Of a stretch of DNA of 64,000 bases, positions 43,717-53,693 are shown in pieces. The stretch's first letter is position 1, and every line of letters begins with the position of its first letter. Position numbers and translations under genes: made by a program. Location: NCBI RefSeq assembly GCF_002017875.1, contig NZ_MUFV01000005.1, positions 62,001-126,000 on the forward strand, in the 5' to 3' direction. This DNA is from Deinococcus sp. LM3. GTDB taxonomy: Bacteria > Deinococcota > Deinococci > Deinococcales > Deinococcaceae. The notes under the pieces are model-generated. The model had not been told where the DNA came from and did not search any database. It saw only the letters and a list, made by a program, of their open reading frames with translations.

Positions 43717-46700
43717 GCGGGTTCTCCTTGGGTTTGAACGCCCGACAAGGTCTCTTCGATGGACCGCAGGTCTTTCAATAAGATCTGCGCCACTTGAACC
43801 GCGCTGGCGTCCGGGGTGGCGATGGACGCGCGCTGACGGGCGTACCGCAGGCTGTCATCCAGGACCTGGTTCAACTGCTTGACCACCTCTTCACTGCGCG
43901 CCGCGTCAGCCCAGGCAAAACTGGCCGCCGTGGTAAGGCGCCGCTCCAGGTCGGCGGCGTCGACGAGGCGCCGCGCGGCCTTGAGCAGACTGAGCAGGGG
44001 CAGGCGGTTAAACTGGCGCAGCAGTTGTGCCACCCCTTCTGGCGCCATGCTGCGCGGCAGTTGCAGCACGCCCGCTTCGCCCGCCGCGCGGAACGCTTCG
44101 TTCAAGGCAACAGCCGTCTCACTCAGTTGGTCGGCGCTGCCCAGGATCGATAGCACCTCCTGTTGCCAGCGGTCCGCTTCTTGCTGCGCCGAGACGCTGG
44201 CCGCCCGCCAGGCTTCAAACAGAGTGTTCCGGTCCTCGGCCAGGCCCAGCCGGTCATGCTCGGGAGGCTGCGCCCGAACAGCCGCCTGTTTTGCCGTGCT
44301 TTCAATCTGTTGTAGCAGCAGGGCCGCGTTGACCAGCCGCGCGGCGCCCCCTTTGCGGACGCCAGCAAATACCAGCAGTTGCCGGGCGGCTTTCGGATGC
44401 AGTCGGCGCACCTGTTCAAGTTGACGGCGCCAATCCAATGGCGCTTCAGCCGGCACTTCCGGCACAGTCTGCAGCATCGCGCCTATGACCCTCGGGTCTC
44501 GGTCTCCCACTTTGATGCGGCCAAGCGCGACGGCGCTCCAGTACAGCGTTTCGACGGCCACTGGCAGCACCGACGGGCGCGGACCAGTGGGGGACAATTC
44601 CACCCGGACGTACTGCGTCCACAGTTCCACTGCTTCCCGGAATCGCCACGCTGCATCGGGAATCTCGCTCGGCCACCGTCCCGTCTCCTTGAAGGTGTAA
44701 TACGCACCCAGCGCCACCGCCACGTCCACCGGGCTCTGGCCTGGCAGGGGCAGGTTGAGCCGAACCGCTTCACGGCCCAGATTGAAGTTGTTCGTCTGCC
44801 CTTCGAAATAGATGCTCTCGGCAGACCACACACCATCGTCTTTCAGCGCAACCTCATGCAGGTTCTCCGCTTCGAAAACGGCAAAATCACTGATTGCCTC
44901 ATGAGCGAGTCGGCGCAGCTCCCGGGTGTGGGTTTGCGTAAGCGGCCGTCCACTCGCCCAGTTCTGCAGCGCCTGCAACAACGCAGGTGTGGCCGCTTTC
45001 TTTCGCTTTTTGTCGTCCGGGTCATCGGGCGTTCCTATAAGCGGGCCGTCAAGCAGTGGCGGCGCCTCCCCTACCTGGGGAATCTGGAATGCGGCGTGCA
45101 GGCCTTCGGGTAGATTCTGCAACCGGGGCGGCACAGGACCCCACAGCCGCATCACCGCTTCGATACGGTCGGCTTCCTCGGCGTCGATTTGCAACTCTTC
45201 CAGGCGGGCTTTGTCGCCCAGAGGCAGTGACGCTACGGTGACAGCCTTGCCATAGGTGTCTTGCACAGCCGGTGAAGGGAAGGCCGCATCTGGCAGTCGC
45301 TCCTGGGCGTCGCGCAACACATCACGCATGCCGCGCAGGAGGCCGCGGGGATTGAAGCCTTCCGGATTTTCGTGGTCCCCCACGATGTCAATCAGCCGGT
45401 TGTTAAACGGATACAGGCCTACCGGTCCCTCAGTTCCCGGGACCTCAAGCGCCCCGAAGGACGAATGACACGTGGGCCTTACTGGGCAGGTGTGGCAGCG
45501 GCTGGCCACCGCCTGACCTTTCCGCAATTGCGGAACCAAAGCTTGCAGTTCTACTTCTCCCCAACGCGCCGCATTGAGATACGAGGCCATCAGGTGAGGC
45601 CTGGCTTGGAGAACAGCGTTGGCATCTTCGATATCAAGGTCGACCACGAAGCTGAGGCGTGTGTGAACCGTGTCCATCTGCCGGAAATAACCGCTGGTCA
45701 CGGCGAACGCGGCGCGAATGGAACACAGGTCACGCTGATCGTCATCAATCAATGCTTCAAGCAGGGGCGCCTGAATCCCTTGCAGCAGGGCAAAATCCTC
45801 AATCAGCAGGATCAGTTCACGGCCTTGAACTTTGAGGGCCGAGCGAACATCCCGCATCAGTTTCAGGAGGTCTTCCCCACCCAGTTGATAGACCCGTTGA
45901 AGAGCAGGAGCCAGAAAGTGGTTCAGGGTGGCCACCGCCTGCTCCCGCAGCACGGGGTTGGCCACCAGTTGCTGGTAAAACTGCCGGACTTTCATGCCGG
46001 CCTGCGTGACATCTTTCAGGTTCAGTGGTAGGTCGGCTGCGGTAATAGCAAAGGCCTGCACTTTATCGTCTGTGCGGCCCTGCAGGGCCTCCCGTACGAA
46101 CCGGTCGACCACACTGCCAGGAGCGTCGAGCGCTTTGCGAACGATGTCCTCAAGCAGAAAGGATGGCAAGTGCGTCTTGAGGTATGTCAGGTGACCCGCA
46201 CTCAGGACCGTCCCCGAGGGTGTGGTGATCCGGTCACCCACACTCAGATTCTGGGCATGAAACGCCAGGTTGGTCAGCAGGTTCCAGCGTGCCGCCTCCA
46301 CGGTCAGCCCTTCGGTCGCGCCTTGCAACCGCGCCCGGAACGCCTGGAATTCACTGCCTTCGAGATCCCGGAGAATCAGATCGATGACGTCTTTCAGGGT
46401 GGTGCGGTGCTTGGGGATACTGACCAACCGACGCGTGTCTGACGGCTCGATCTGGGTTTCGAGCCAGCGGATCAGGTGGGACTTACCGGTTCCCGAGGAG
46501 CCTATGACCGGCACCAGCAGCGACGGCCGCCGGGGGTCGAGAAATTCGTCCCGAAATGCGGTTTCGCTGTATGCGGTGTAGGTGGGATTGAGATAACTGC
46601 TGCGCCGGCGCAGCAGGACTGGCTGGTGTGTAGCGAGAAACACGCCCTCTTCAGGATGCGCGGCCACCACGGTAATCACTTCGTCCAGTGCGCGGGGATC

Positions 46701-46745
46701 CCAGCACACGGCGCCTGGCAGGGCAGTGGGCAACAGCACCGTCAT
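43713..46745 (-). CDS. dpdH: DpdH, P-loop ATPase
   Basis: A 1010-residue ATPase. Walker A GSSGTGKSHL is near residue 82, Walker B LILLIEDFALLQG near 330, and a DLCSIRAAFAVTSGYFR segment follows. A C-x2-C-x5-C cluster (CHTCPVRPTC) at about 425-435 may bind zinc. The C-terminal half is helical. It overlaps dpdG upstream and dpdI downstream by four bases each. A relative lies at 23945-26854. ATP-driven DNA handling in the restriction phase is inferred. Confidence 0.8.
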   Translation of the reverse strand: MTVLLPTALPGAVCWDPRALDEVITVVAAHPEEGVFLATHQPVLLRRRSSYLNPTYTAYSETAFRDEFLDPRRPSLLVPVIGSSGTGKSHLIRWLETQIEPSDTRRLVSIPKHRTTLKDVIDLILRDLEGSEFQAFRARLQGATEGLTVEAARWNLLTNLAFHAQNLSVGDRITTPSGTVLSAGHLTYLKTHLPSFLLEDIVRKALDAPGSVVDRFVREALQGRTDDKVQAFAITAADLPLNLKDVTQAGMKVRQFYQQLVANPVLREQAVATLNHFLAPALQRVYQLGGEDLLKLMRDVRSALKVQGRELILLIEDFALLQGIQAPLLEALIDDDQRDLCSIRAAFAVTSGYFRQMDTVHTRLSFVVDLDIEDANAVLQARPHLMASYLNAARWGEVELQALVPQLRKGQAVASRCHTCPVRPTCHSSFGALEVPGTEGPVGLYPFNNRLIDIVGDHENPEGFNPRGLLRGMRDVLRDAQERLPDAAFPSPAVQDTYGKAVTVASLPLGDKARLEELQIDAEEADRIEAVMRLWGPVPPRLQNLPEGLHAAFQIPQVGEAPPLLDGPLIGTPDDPDDKKRKKAATPALLQALQNWASGRPLTQTHTRELRRLAHEAISDFAVFEAENLHEVALKDDGVWSAESIYFEGQTNNFNLGREAVRLNLPLPGQSPVDVAVALGAYYTFKETGRWPSEIPDAAWRFREAVELWTQYVRVELSPTGPRPSVLPVAVETLYWSAVALGRIKVGDRDPRVIGAMLQTVPEVPAEAPLDWRRQLEQVRRLHPKAARQLLVFAGVRKGGAARLVNAALLLQQIESTAKQAAVRAQPPEHDRLGLAEDRNTLFEAWRAASVSAQQEADRWQQEVLSILGSADQLSETAVALNEAFRAAGEAGVLQLPRSMAPEGVAQLLRQFNRLPLLSLLKAARRLVDAADLERRLTTAASFAWADAARSEEVVKQLNQVLDDSLRYARQRASIATPDASAVQVAQILLKDLRSIEETLSGVQTQGEPA

Positions 46746-47515
46746 GCGCTGACCTGGCTACTGCGGACATGCGAGAACAACCGAGGAAGGCCCGGGACAG
46801 TCAGGCTGAGTTTCTCCGTATCCGCATGGTGTTCAAACTGCAACCGTTTGCGGCGCTCAAGCACCACCAGGGCGAAGCTCGCACTGCTGGGCAGTCGGTC
46901 ATGTTGGGGGTCGGGGAACATGGGTAGGACCTCTTGGACGCGGGCATAAAAGGCTGACGCAGTCATTTCCTGTTCAGGACGTAAGGTCGGCCACTCTTCA
47001 AGCAAGGCCGCCGATGGATCGGGCATCAGATACCCGGCCTGCTCACGCCCCAAGCCAAGGTAGACCACCCAGCGCCGGAAATTGACGAACTGCGTGTCAT
47101 TTGAGATGAAGGTGGTGAGTTCTGTTCCGGTTTTTTGGTGGTCGTCCCAGGTGCGCTCGGCTGGCACTTCAAATGCGTCTTGCGACAGCAGCCACCGGGC
47201 CGCGTCTACAAATTTCGGCTGGGACGCCACTGCGCCCTGCCGGACCTGGCGGCGGTAGTCGGTGGCGCTGTGAAGTTTGATGGCCACTTGCCACGTGTCA
47301 CCTTCGCGGCAAATCAAGCCGAAATCCTGCGCTTTGTTGAGCGCGGCACGCAGCACGGATGACCCTTCGGCCGTGAGTCTGTCTGGCACAGTGACTTGTG
47401 CCTGAGGGGCGAGCCACTGGGTGAGTTCATCATCACCGCAGGGGCGGAGGCACAGCAGGTCGTACACGGCCTGAATGGCCTGCGGGAATGCGTCGGGATC
47501 CATAAGTATCGACAT
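46742..47515 (-). CDS. dpdG: DpdG
   Basis: A 257-residue protein of unknown biochemistry. It lies between dpdF and dpdH and overlaps dpdH by four bases (ATGA). The core NDTQFVNFRRWVVYLGLG starts at residue 139. A second copy of this core is found in the 23173-23961 gene. Helical, with winged-helix-like segments at 20-85. AAAGG lies ahead of ATG 47515. The Salmonella dpdG is reported among genes needed for restriction but not for modification. Confidence 0.75.
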   Translation of the reverse strand: MSILMDPDAFPQAIQAVYDLLCLRPCGDDELTQWLAPQAQVTVPDRLTAEGSSVLRAALNKAQDFGLICREGDTWQVAIKLHSATDYRRQVRQGAVASQPKFVDAARWLLSQDAFEVPAERTWDDHQKTGTELTTFISNDTQFVNFRRWVVYLGLGREQAGYLMPDPSAALLEEWPTLRPEQEMTASAFYARVQEVLPMFPDPQHDRLPSSASFALVVLERRKRLQFEHHADTEKLSLTVPGLPRLFSHVRSSQVSA

Positions 47516-47525
47516 GGTTGGCCTT

Positions 47526-50030
47526 TCAGTGGGCCGCGCGGATAAAGCGGGCCGAGAAGTGCGACAGAGGCTCGCCCCCGTCGGTGATGGTGTGATGCGG
47601 CAGATGCAAAATCAGTCGGGGGGTCTCGCTGGGTTCCAGCCAACTGTCTGGAAGTGAGTCCCGCTCGCTGGGGGCCAACAGGACACTGGCCAGTGGCGGC
47701 GTGAACAGTAGCAGATCGCTGCGCTCCACCAGCAAGGGGCGAAGGGCGTGCAGTTGCAGGTCCCTCAGTTGAGTGGGGTGCAGTGTCCGGTCGGGGTCGA
47801 TCAATACTTGGACACCACGTGATATCAGGCGGCGGAGCCACTGCTGACGTTGCCCTTCATCCCGCACTTCGATCATGGTGACCCGCCCTGGAGACATCAG
47901 GTCACCGAGATCAGCAGGCGGCGCCTGCCAGTGCACCACCACCGGGTGCGGATCCACCCCTGGATCCGGAAGGCGGCGTTCCGATCGGCAGACCGGGCAC
48001 CCACCGCACGCAGGTTGCGGGTAGATGGCGTCCAGGGGGAAAGCCTCGGAAGCGTGCACCTGATAGACGTCACACAGCACCTCACTCACCTCCCGTTCTC
48101 CTTTCAGCACTTGCTCAAGCAGGCGGAGGCTGCGTCTTGCTTCGCGCTGCGCTTCTTTGCGCACCGGTTCAACCCGCGCCTCCCAGGTGCTGTCTTCAAG
48201 GTGGAAAGGATCAAGAATTTCTACCCAGTGTGACCGGTGGTGTTCGTCCCAGGCCCGCTGGTGCAGGCGCTCATCGTCCTTAGGTCCTCTACGCGGTGGG
48301 GGCATGTGTTGAAGCCGGATCAGACCCGCGCGCGCCATGAGGTTGAGGGTGTTGACATTCCACATCCGGCTGCGCTCGTTCGTCCGGGTCAGGTCAGCAG
48401 GATTCAAATCCATGTCGACGCGGAAGACTCCGAACGTGAGCTGCTGGGCGGCCTGGAACATCCGGCGCCAGCGCTGCAACCCACGCTCGACCGTGATGAC
48501 CTGACGTTCCGCCATGCGGGCTGCGTCGTCCCAGTCCTGGGGCGCGGTCAGAGTCAGAGCCAGTGAAGTGCGGCCGTCGCGTCCTCCTCGGCCAACCTCT
48601 TGGTAGTACCGGTCCGCGCTTTCCGGCACGCAAGCATGAATGACAGCACGGACATGGGCCTGATCGATGCCCACACCGAACGCGGCGGTGCCGACCACCA
48701 CGTCGAGTTCAGCGGCGCGCCATCCACGGACCACCTGAACGCGTTCCTCGGTGGAGCATTCGCCGTGCAGCAACCCCACCCGGGACAACCCCAATTCAGT
48801 CAGTGCGGCATGTAGAGCTTTGGCGTCCCTGACCCGCGTGGTGTAGACCACGACGGGTTTAGGCGCGTGCAGCACGGCCTCCAGTACTGCGGCGCGCCGT
48901 TCTTCTGCGCTGGGGAGGGCCGCCGACCAGTACTCGATTTCAGGCCGCAGTTTCACCGCTGCGATGACGTCGCAAGGGCCTGGCTGGCCGAACAGCCCCC
49001 TGAGGGTGTGTAGATCCGCGTCCGTCAGCGTCGCCGTGAGCAGCATCGTCACCAGTCGGTGCTCCGGGGGGGCCGCGTCCAGCAAGGCCCGGCGCAAGCC
49101 GGCAATCGTCTGGAATTCTGGGCGGAAGTCAGCGCCCCACTGGGTGGCCAGGTGCGCCTCGTCAAGCGTGAGGTACGCCAACTGCCCCGCTTCCGCCGAG
49201 CGGTACATGGCCCCGGACAAACTCGAGACGAGTTGCTCGGGGGAGGTGATGATGATCCCCTGCGTTCCGCTCTGAATCCGCTCCAGATAGGCTTGCCGCT
49301 GCGCCGCAGTCAGTCCCCCATGGAAGGCCAGGACTGCTGGTAGTTCGATATTGGCCGTGAGGGCCAACGCCTGAAGAGCACGTTCCTGATCCAGCGCCAG
49401 GGCAACAGTCGGGACCACCATGACGCTGAGGCGCCCCTGACGCACCGCACTCAGTGCGGGTACGTGCGCCACGGCACTCTTGCCGGTTCCCGTGGGTAAC
49501 ACCGTGATAATGGTGGCTCCTGGCGCGGCAAACCACACGGCCCGCAGCGCCTGCTGCTGACCGGCACTGCTGTAAGCGCCAAATCCAGTAATCTCCTCGA
49601 ACAAAGGATCGGCTGGAATCTGCACAGGTTCCCCGCGCCGATGCTGAGCCATCGCCTGTGCGGTGGGATCGGCCCCGCCAGCGAAAGGGGGGGTCCACGG
49701 TTCGGCACGCACCACCATATGGAGCTCCTGGCGCGCCCTGACGGTCACCCCACACGCCTGCCAGTACGCTTCGTCCGGCCACGCTGACGTGGGATGCGGC
49801 ACCGCGAGATCCACGGCTTGCCCTGACCGCTCGGTTTCACGGCGGAGAATCTGACGGGTCAGGGTTGCCACATCCAGGCTGCCGCGGCCCGCCGGGTGGC
49901 CCTCCCGGTGAGCGTGGCGGGCCGCCTGCTGCCAACGTTGGTACACCGGATCCTCAAATTGAACGTCTGCCCAGGTGCCCCGCAGGAGGCCGTCCTGCAG
50001 CGCTACGAACGCTTGGCTGACAGACGTCAC
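47526..50030 (-). CDS. dpdF: DpdF, RecQ-like helicase
   Basis: An 834-residue SF2 helicase. Walker A LPTGTGKSAV lies near residue 172, then LTLDEAHLATQWGADFRPEF, LTATLTDAD, GLLHGECSTEER, AAFGVGIDQAHVRAVIH and EVGRGGRDGR. This order matches RecQ-type enzymes. CGGCPVC near 670 could be a small zinc site. The start is GTG 50030, overlapping the dpdE stop by four bases (GTGA). The longer upstream frame lies within dpdE and is rejected. Likely role is unwinding of DNA during restriction, by family analogy. Confidence 0.85.
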   Translation of the reverse strand: MTSVSQAFVALQDGLLRGTWADVQFEDPVYQRWQQAARHAHREGHPAGRGSLDVATLTRQILRRETERSGQAVDLAVPHPTSAWPDEAYWQACGVTVRARQELHMVVRAEPWTPPFAGGADPTAQAMAQHRRGEPVQIPADPLFEEITGFGAYSSAGQQQALRAVWFAAPGATIITVLPTGTGKSAVAHVPALSAVRQGRLSVMVVPTVALALDQERALQALALTANIELPAVLAFHGGLTAAQRQAYLERIQSGTQGIIITSPEQLVSSLSGAMYRSAEAGQLAYLTLDEAHLATQWGADFRPEFQTIAGLRRALLDAAPPEHRLVTMLLTATLTDADLHTLRGLFGQPGPCDVIAAVKLRPEIEYWSAALPSAEERRAAVLEAVLHAPKPVVVYTTRVRDAKALHAALTELGLSRVGLLHGECSTEERVQVVRGWRAAELDVVVGTAAFGVGIDQAHVRAVIHACVPESADRYYQEVGRGGRDGRTSLALTLTAPQDWDDAARMAERQVITVERGLQRWRRMFQAAQQLTFGVFRVDMDLNPADLTRTNERSRMWNVNTLNLMARAGLIRLQHMPPPRRGPKDDERLHQRAWDEHHRSHWVEILDPFHLEDSTWEARVEPVRKEAQREARRSLRLLEQVLKGEREVSEVLCDVYQVHASEAFPLDAIYPQPACGGCPVCRSERRLPDPGVDPHPVVVHWQAPPADLGDLMSPGRVTMIEVRDEGQRQQWLRRLISRGVQVLIDPDRTLHPTQLRDLQLHALRPLLVERSDLLLFTPPLASVLLAPSERDSLPDSWLEPSETPRLILHLPHHTITDGGEPLSHFSARFIRAAH

Positions 50031-53000
50031 AGTTGGTCTCTGAAGGGCGTGTGAGTCGACAGCACCACGGCGCCGACCGAGTCCAGGTGCAGGCACGGGG
50101 TCCGCACGCCTTTGAGCAGGGCGTCAAGAAGTTCGGTTTCCACTGCCAGGCCCCGGTCTGTCACGTCAGCCCGGCCTGACCGGTGACGGGAGCGCAACTG
50201 CTCCAGCCGTTCGTGCAACCGAGACTCGGCCGTCTGGGCTGCCTGTTCCAGGTGCTTGGTCAGTTGTTCCTCCGTGCGGAGCCGGCCTTCAGCAACGCGC
50301 TCAACTTCATCGCAGGCCCGCAGCCATTCCCCCTGCGGCATCAGTTCCGTGAGCGCCCAGAGGCGTTGCGGGTTCAGGTTGTGGTCTACGGCGCCTTCGT
50401 AGCACTGGTATGACGGACTGACCATGGCCTGCACGTGGCCCGGAAGCACTTTCCCGAAACGGTCCACGTAAATGGTGCGGGTACAGGGCCGCAGCAGGCT
50501 GTCAAGTTGCCGGCGCAGAACCTTCATGTCCAGGTTTTCGCGTTCGGCCAGGTTCTGAACGGGCCTCAGGTCGCCCTCGATCACGTAATGAAACGCGAAC
50601 ACGACCGTGGGGTCTTCCACCCAGGCGGGATGCGCGCGCCAGAAGGCGTAAGCCCGGCCACGGTCATCCCAGCTGAAATACTCAGTCAGGGCGTCAACGA
50701 ACGGCTCCCCGGCGCGCAGCAGATGGTGCCGGTGAAGTTGGGCTTCACGCCGGGAGAAGGTGCTGGGGCGGTTTTGCACGTGTTTGAAAGTCTGGGCAAT
50801 CCGCTCCCAGGGCACCAGGGTCTTGTGTGGCACAAAGCTGAACTGGACACTCGAGTCGGTGTAGGTTGCCCGGAACAGCAGGGCCTTGGTCACCCAACAG
50901 GTGAAAATCCGCTCGAATCCCTGCGCTTCAGCGTCACCGAGGTCGTCCATCATCTGCGCGAGTTCTTGATTGGCTTCCGGTTGGATCGCGTCCAGCATTT
51001 CGCTCATGTCCAGACGATCAAGTTCTTCACGGATCCGCTCAGGAAGGGTTTGGGCCCAGGTCCGCAGGGCTGGGGCGCCGCCGAGCACGGCCTGCACTTC
51101 TTCGGTGCGTAAACTGTCAATCAGAAACTGCAGACTCGCCACCGAGCGGTCGTAGATGCCCAGGCCCTGAGCCATCACTTCGGTGTGGGCTTTCAGGACC
51201 TCTGGCCACGAGTCATGCTGCAGCACGTAAGACACAATGGGTTTCCCCCGCCCATAGCGATCCAGGCGGCCGAGGCGCTGCTCAAGGCGGTTGGGATTCA
51301 GGGGAACATCCAGGTGGACCAGCACGTCCCCGCACTGTAGATTGAGGCCTTCCTCGCCACTCTGATCGACCACAAGCACCTGGCATTGCCTGGACTGCTG
51401 AAAGCGGCGCACCGCGTCCGGTTCATCCAGGAAGTTGGCCACTCGCGTGTCTCCCAGCACGTGTTTCAAGGCTTTGCCAATGGCGCGTACGGTAGAAGGA
51501 AGGCTGGCAAACACCACGATTTTTCCGGCTTCTGTGCGGATGAGTTGCTCTACGGTTCGATTGATTTCAGATGTGAGCCCGTCGGGATTGATGGCCTTCA
51601 GCCTCGTGAGCATCAGGGTCAACGCTTCACGTTCGGCAGTCCCCGCTGGGAAGGAGCGGTGTTGCAAGCGGGAGGTGGCGGCGTCGCGCCAGGCGGCAGG
51701 ACCGGCACTGGCTGCTTCCCACATGACCGATAAGAAAGACGCCGCCTGTTCGAAAGGCAGCTCACCGCGTTCGTGAGCTTCTGCGAGCGCTTCTCGCCAG
51801 GTGTCAAATGCTTCCCAGGCACTTCGGGCGTCCTGCTGCGGCACATCGATCATTTGGCCGAGCGTCCGGCCGCGCACCAGGTGTTCAGCGTGCGCCGCGC
51901 GCCGATGGCGCAGCATCCGGCGGTGCAGCCGGTACGTCTCGCTCAGATGCGTGCGCAGGGCGCCAATGAGCTTATGGCGGTCAGCGACTTCGGTCTCAGA
52001 TACCCCCATCAGTTCGCTGATCAGGTCACTCGCCCGCGCATCATCAGGGAACAAACTCAGCACTTCATCCAGTGTCGGCTGAAGTACTTCAGCCGGCACT
52101 TCAGGCTGAAGAGCAAAGAACAGCATCCCGATGCGCTCGCGTTCTCGAACACGAGTTTCAAATGCGTCCCGGTCGGCCAGTCGGTACACGCCCGGGTCCA
52201 GCAGGTTCAGCATGCCGAGGTAGGCGTCTTGATCGCTGGAGGCTGGGGTGGCCGACAGGAGCAGGAGGCGTGGCGAGGCGTGGACCCAGCGGGCCAGCGT
52301 TTGAAACTGCTCTTGGGACGTCGCCGCGCCAAAGGCGCCTTCAGCAAGGTGGTGCGCTTCATCAATCACCACGAAGTCGCTCGGCGGTAAGGCGGCCGTG
52401 CCGTGCGCCAGCACGTGCACATGTGCTTGGGGAAAGTCATGCAGGAAGAAGCGGTGGTGCAGTTCTTGCTGCCACTGCTCCTGAAGGTGTGCAGGAACGA
52501 GAAAGGCGACACGGCCCTGCGGATGGTCAATCAGAAACTGCCGGACGATCACCCCCGCCTCAATGGTTTTCCCCAGACCGACTTCGTCCGCGAGCAGATA
52601 ACGTTGAACCGGGTCATGAAGCACGCGGCGGATCACGTCCACTTGGTGGTCGCGCAGGTCAACAGCACTCGACAGTAGAGCCGTGATGCCACGGGAAGCC
52701 CCACGTTGTTCTGTGAGGGCCTGAACAAGCGGCCAACGTTCATTGAAAAAGAAGGGGGTTTCGTGCCCGTGAAGCTTCAGAACCTCAACCGGTTGCACCT
52801 CGCCTGCTGAGCGCAGGTACACGTCGTGCTCCGGAATTTCGCGCGCTTTATCGTTGGGGAAGCGAATGTAGAAGGCTTCGAGAGGATCCTCCCGGTAAGC
52901 GCCAATTCGCCCCATCTGCCATTGTCCTTCGTTGCGGATGTATACACGATTCTGAGGCCAAGGAGTGAACGGTTCGAGCTCGTTGAGTGGAGCCTCAAAT

Positions 53001-53131
53001 GGCCGGCGCTTGGCTACCGACACGAAGTAGTCAATCGACGCGGTCGCCCCTTGCACTGCTGTCACTTTTGCTGTGCCTAAGTCGGCTTGAGTCTTCCAGG
53101 TAACCAATTGACCGACCCGAATACTTGTCAT
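50027..53131 (-). CDS. dpdE: DpdE, SNF2-like helicase/translocase
   Basis: A 1034-residue SNF2-type ATPase. The N-terminus has a small beta domain (TW..ADLGTAKVTAVQG, about 10-60). Walker A LADEVGLGKTIEAG is near 183-196, VIDEAHHL near 265, and SATPASSD near 300. The C-lobe has VVDQSGEEGLNLQ, then HLDVPLNPNRLEQRLGRLDRYG. ATG 53131 with AGGAG ahead is chosen over a start six codons earlier. It is the first gene of the E-to-K series. Known dpdE is required for restriction in Salmonella. Confidence 0.88.
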   Translation of the reverse strand: MTSIRVGQLVTWKTQADLGTAKVTAVQGATASIDYFVSVAKRRPFEAPLNELEPFTPWPQNRVYIRNEGQWQMGRIGAYREDPLEAFYIRFPNDKAREIPEHDVYLRSAGEVQPVEVLKLHGHETPFFFNERWPLVQALTEQRGASRGITALLSSAVDLRDHQVDVIRRVLHDPVQRYLLADEVGLGKTIEAGVIVRQFLIDHPQGRVAFLVPAHLQEQWQQELHHRFFLHDFPQAHVHVLAHGTAALPPSDFVVIDEAHHLAEGAFGAATSQEQFQTLARWVHASPRLLLLSATPASSDQDAYLGMLNLLDPGVYRLADRDAFETRVRERERIGMLFFALQPEVPAEVLQPTLDEVLSLFPDDARASDLISELMGVSETEVADRHKLIGALRTHLSETYRLHRRMLRHRRAAHAEHLVRGRTLGQMIDVPQQDARSAWEAFDTWREALAEAHERGELPFEQAASFLSVMWEAASAGPAAWRDAATSRLQHRSFPAGTAEREALTLMLTRLKAINPDGLTSEINRTVEQLIRTEAGKIVVFASLPSTVRAIGKALKHVLGDTRVANFLDEPDAVRRFQQSRQCQVLVVDQSGEEGLNLQCGDVLVHLDVPLNPNRLEQRLGRLDRYGRGKPIVSYVLQHDSWPEVLKAHTEVMAQGLGIYDRSVASLQFLIDSLRTEEVQAVLGGAPALRTWAQTLPERIREELDRLDMSEMLDAIQPEANQELAQMMDDLGDAEAQGFERIFTCWVTKALLFRATYTDSSVQFSFVPHKTLVPWERIAQTFKHVQNRPSTFSRREAQLHRHHLLRAGEPFVDALTEYFSWDDRGRAYAFWRAHPAWVEDPTVVFAFHYVIEGDLRPVQNLAERENLDMKVLRRQLDSLLRPCTRTIYVDRFGKVLPGHVQAMVSPSYQCYEGAVDHNLNPQRLWALTELMPQGEWLRACDEVERVAEGRLRTEEQLTKHLEQAAQTAESRLHERLEQLRSRHRSGRADVTDRGLAVETELLDALLKGVRTPCLHLDSVGAVVLSTHTPFRDQL

Positions 53132-53693
53132 GACCACTCCTTGGCACATGGAAAATCCGTAATGCCATTAATGCTGTTTAGGTAGTGTAAACGGGGTGAG
53201 CGTCATCTAGTGACGCACTTGAGGGGTCGGCAGTTGATACAACATCAACTGACCCCTCGGTTGTATAGACATGAGAAGAATCGGGCTTCCAGACGACGTA
53301 ATGATCGGTTGGAACGAATGCTCCATGAGATCCAGCAGGACATAGCCCGCGAGGGGCGCTATGTCTCACCGACGACTAACTGTCCTCCACTTGCATTTTG
53401 TTCCGCTCACATGTCAAAGACTGACGTAGGCAAAATCTCAAAAATGCGTCATTCTCTGGCAGTTTCGTGAGACGCGATCCAGTTCTTGTCTTAATGTGCC
53501 ATCCAAACAGACGCCCCTGAGGACACACCTGGAAGTCGCACTACAGAGAAAACTATATTTTATTCACTGCAGAGTTTGTCGCGAGAGCCAAAGGATTGTT
53601 CGTGCGTAAAACGTAGTAGGCATCTGCTTAAACTATTCAAACAACTTTTTATAAATCACTATAAGAATCTAAAAACAGCTCAGGAGAGTCTCT
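53132..53693. other. Divergent regulatory region of the dpd restriction operon
   Basis: About 560 bases with no supported gene between dpdE and the WYL regulator. It holds a strong long hairpin at 53221-53258 (GAGGGGT...ACCCCTC outside, CAGTTGAT/ATCAACTG inside) and CATAGC...GCTATG at 53341-53363. The right part (53540-53690) is AT-rich, suiting promoters. These inverted repeats are candidate operators. Confidence 0.45.
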
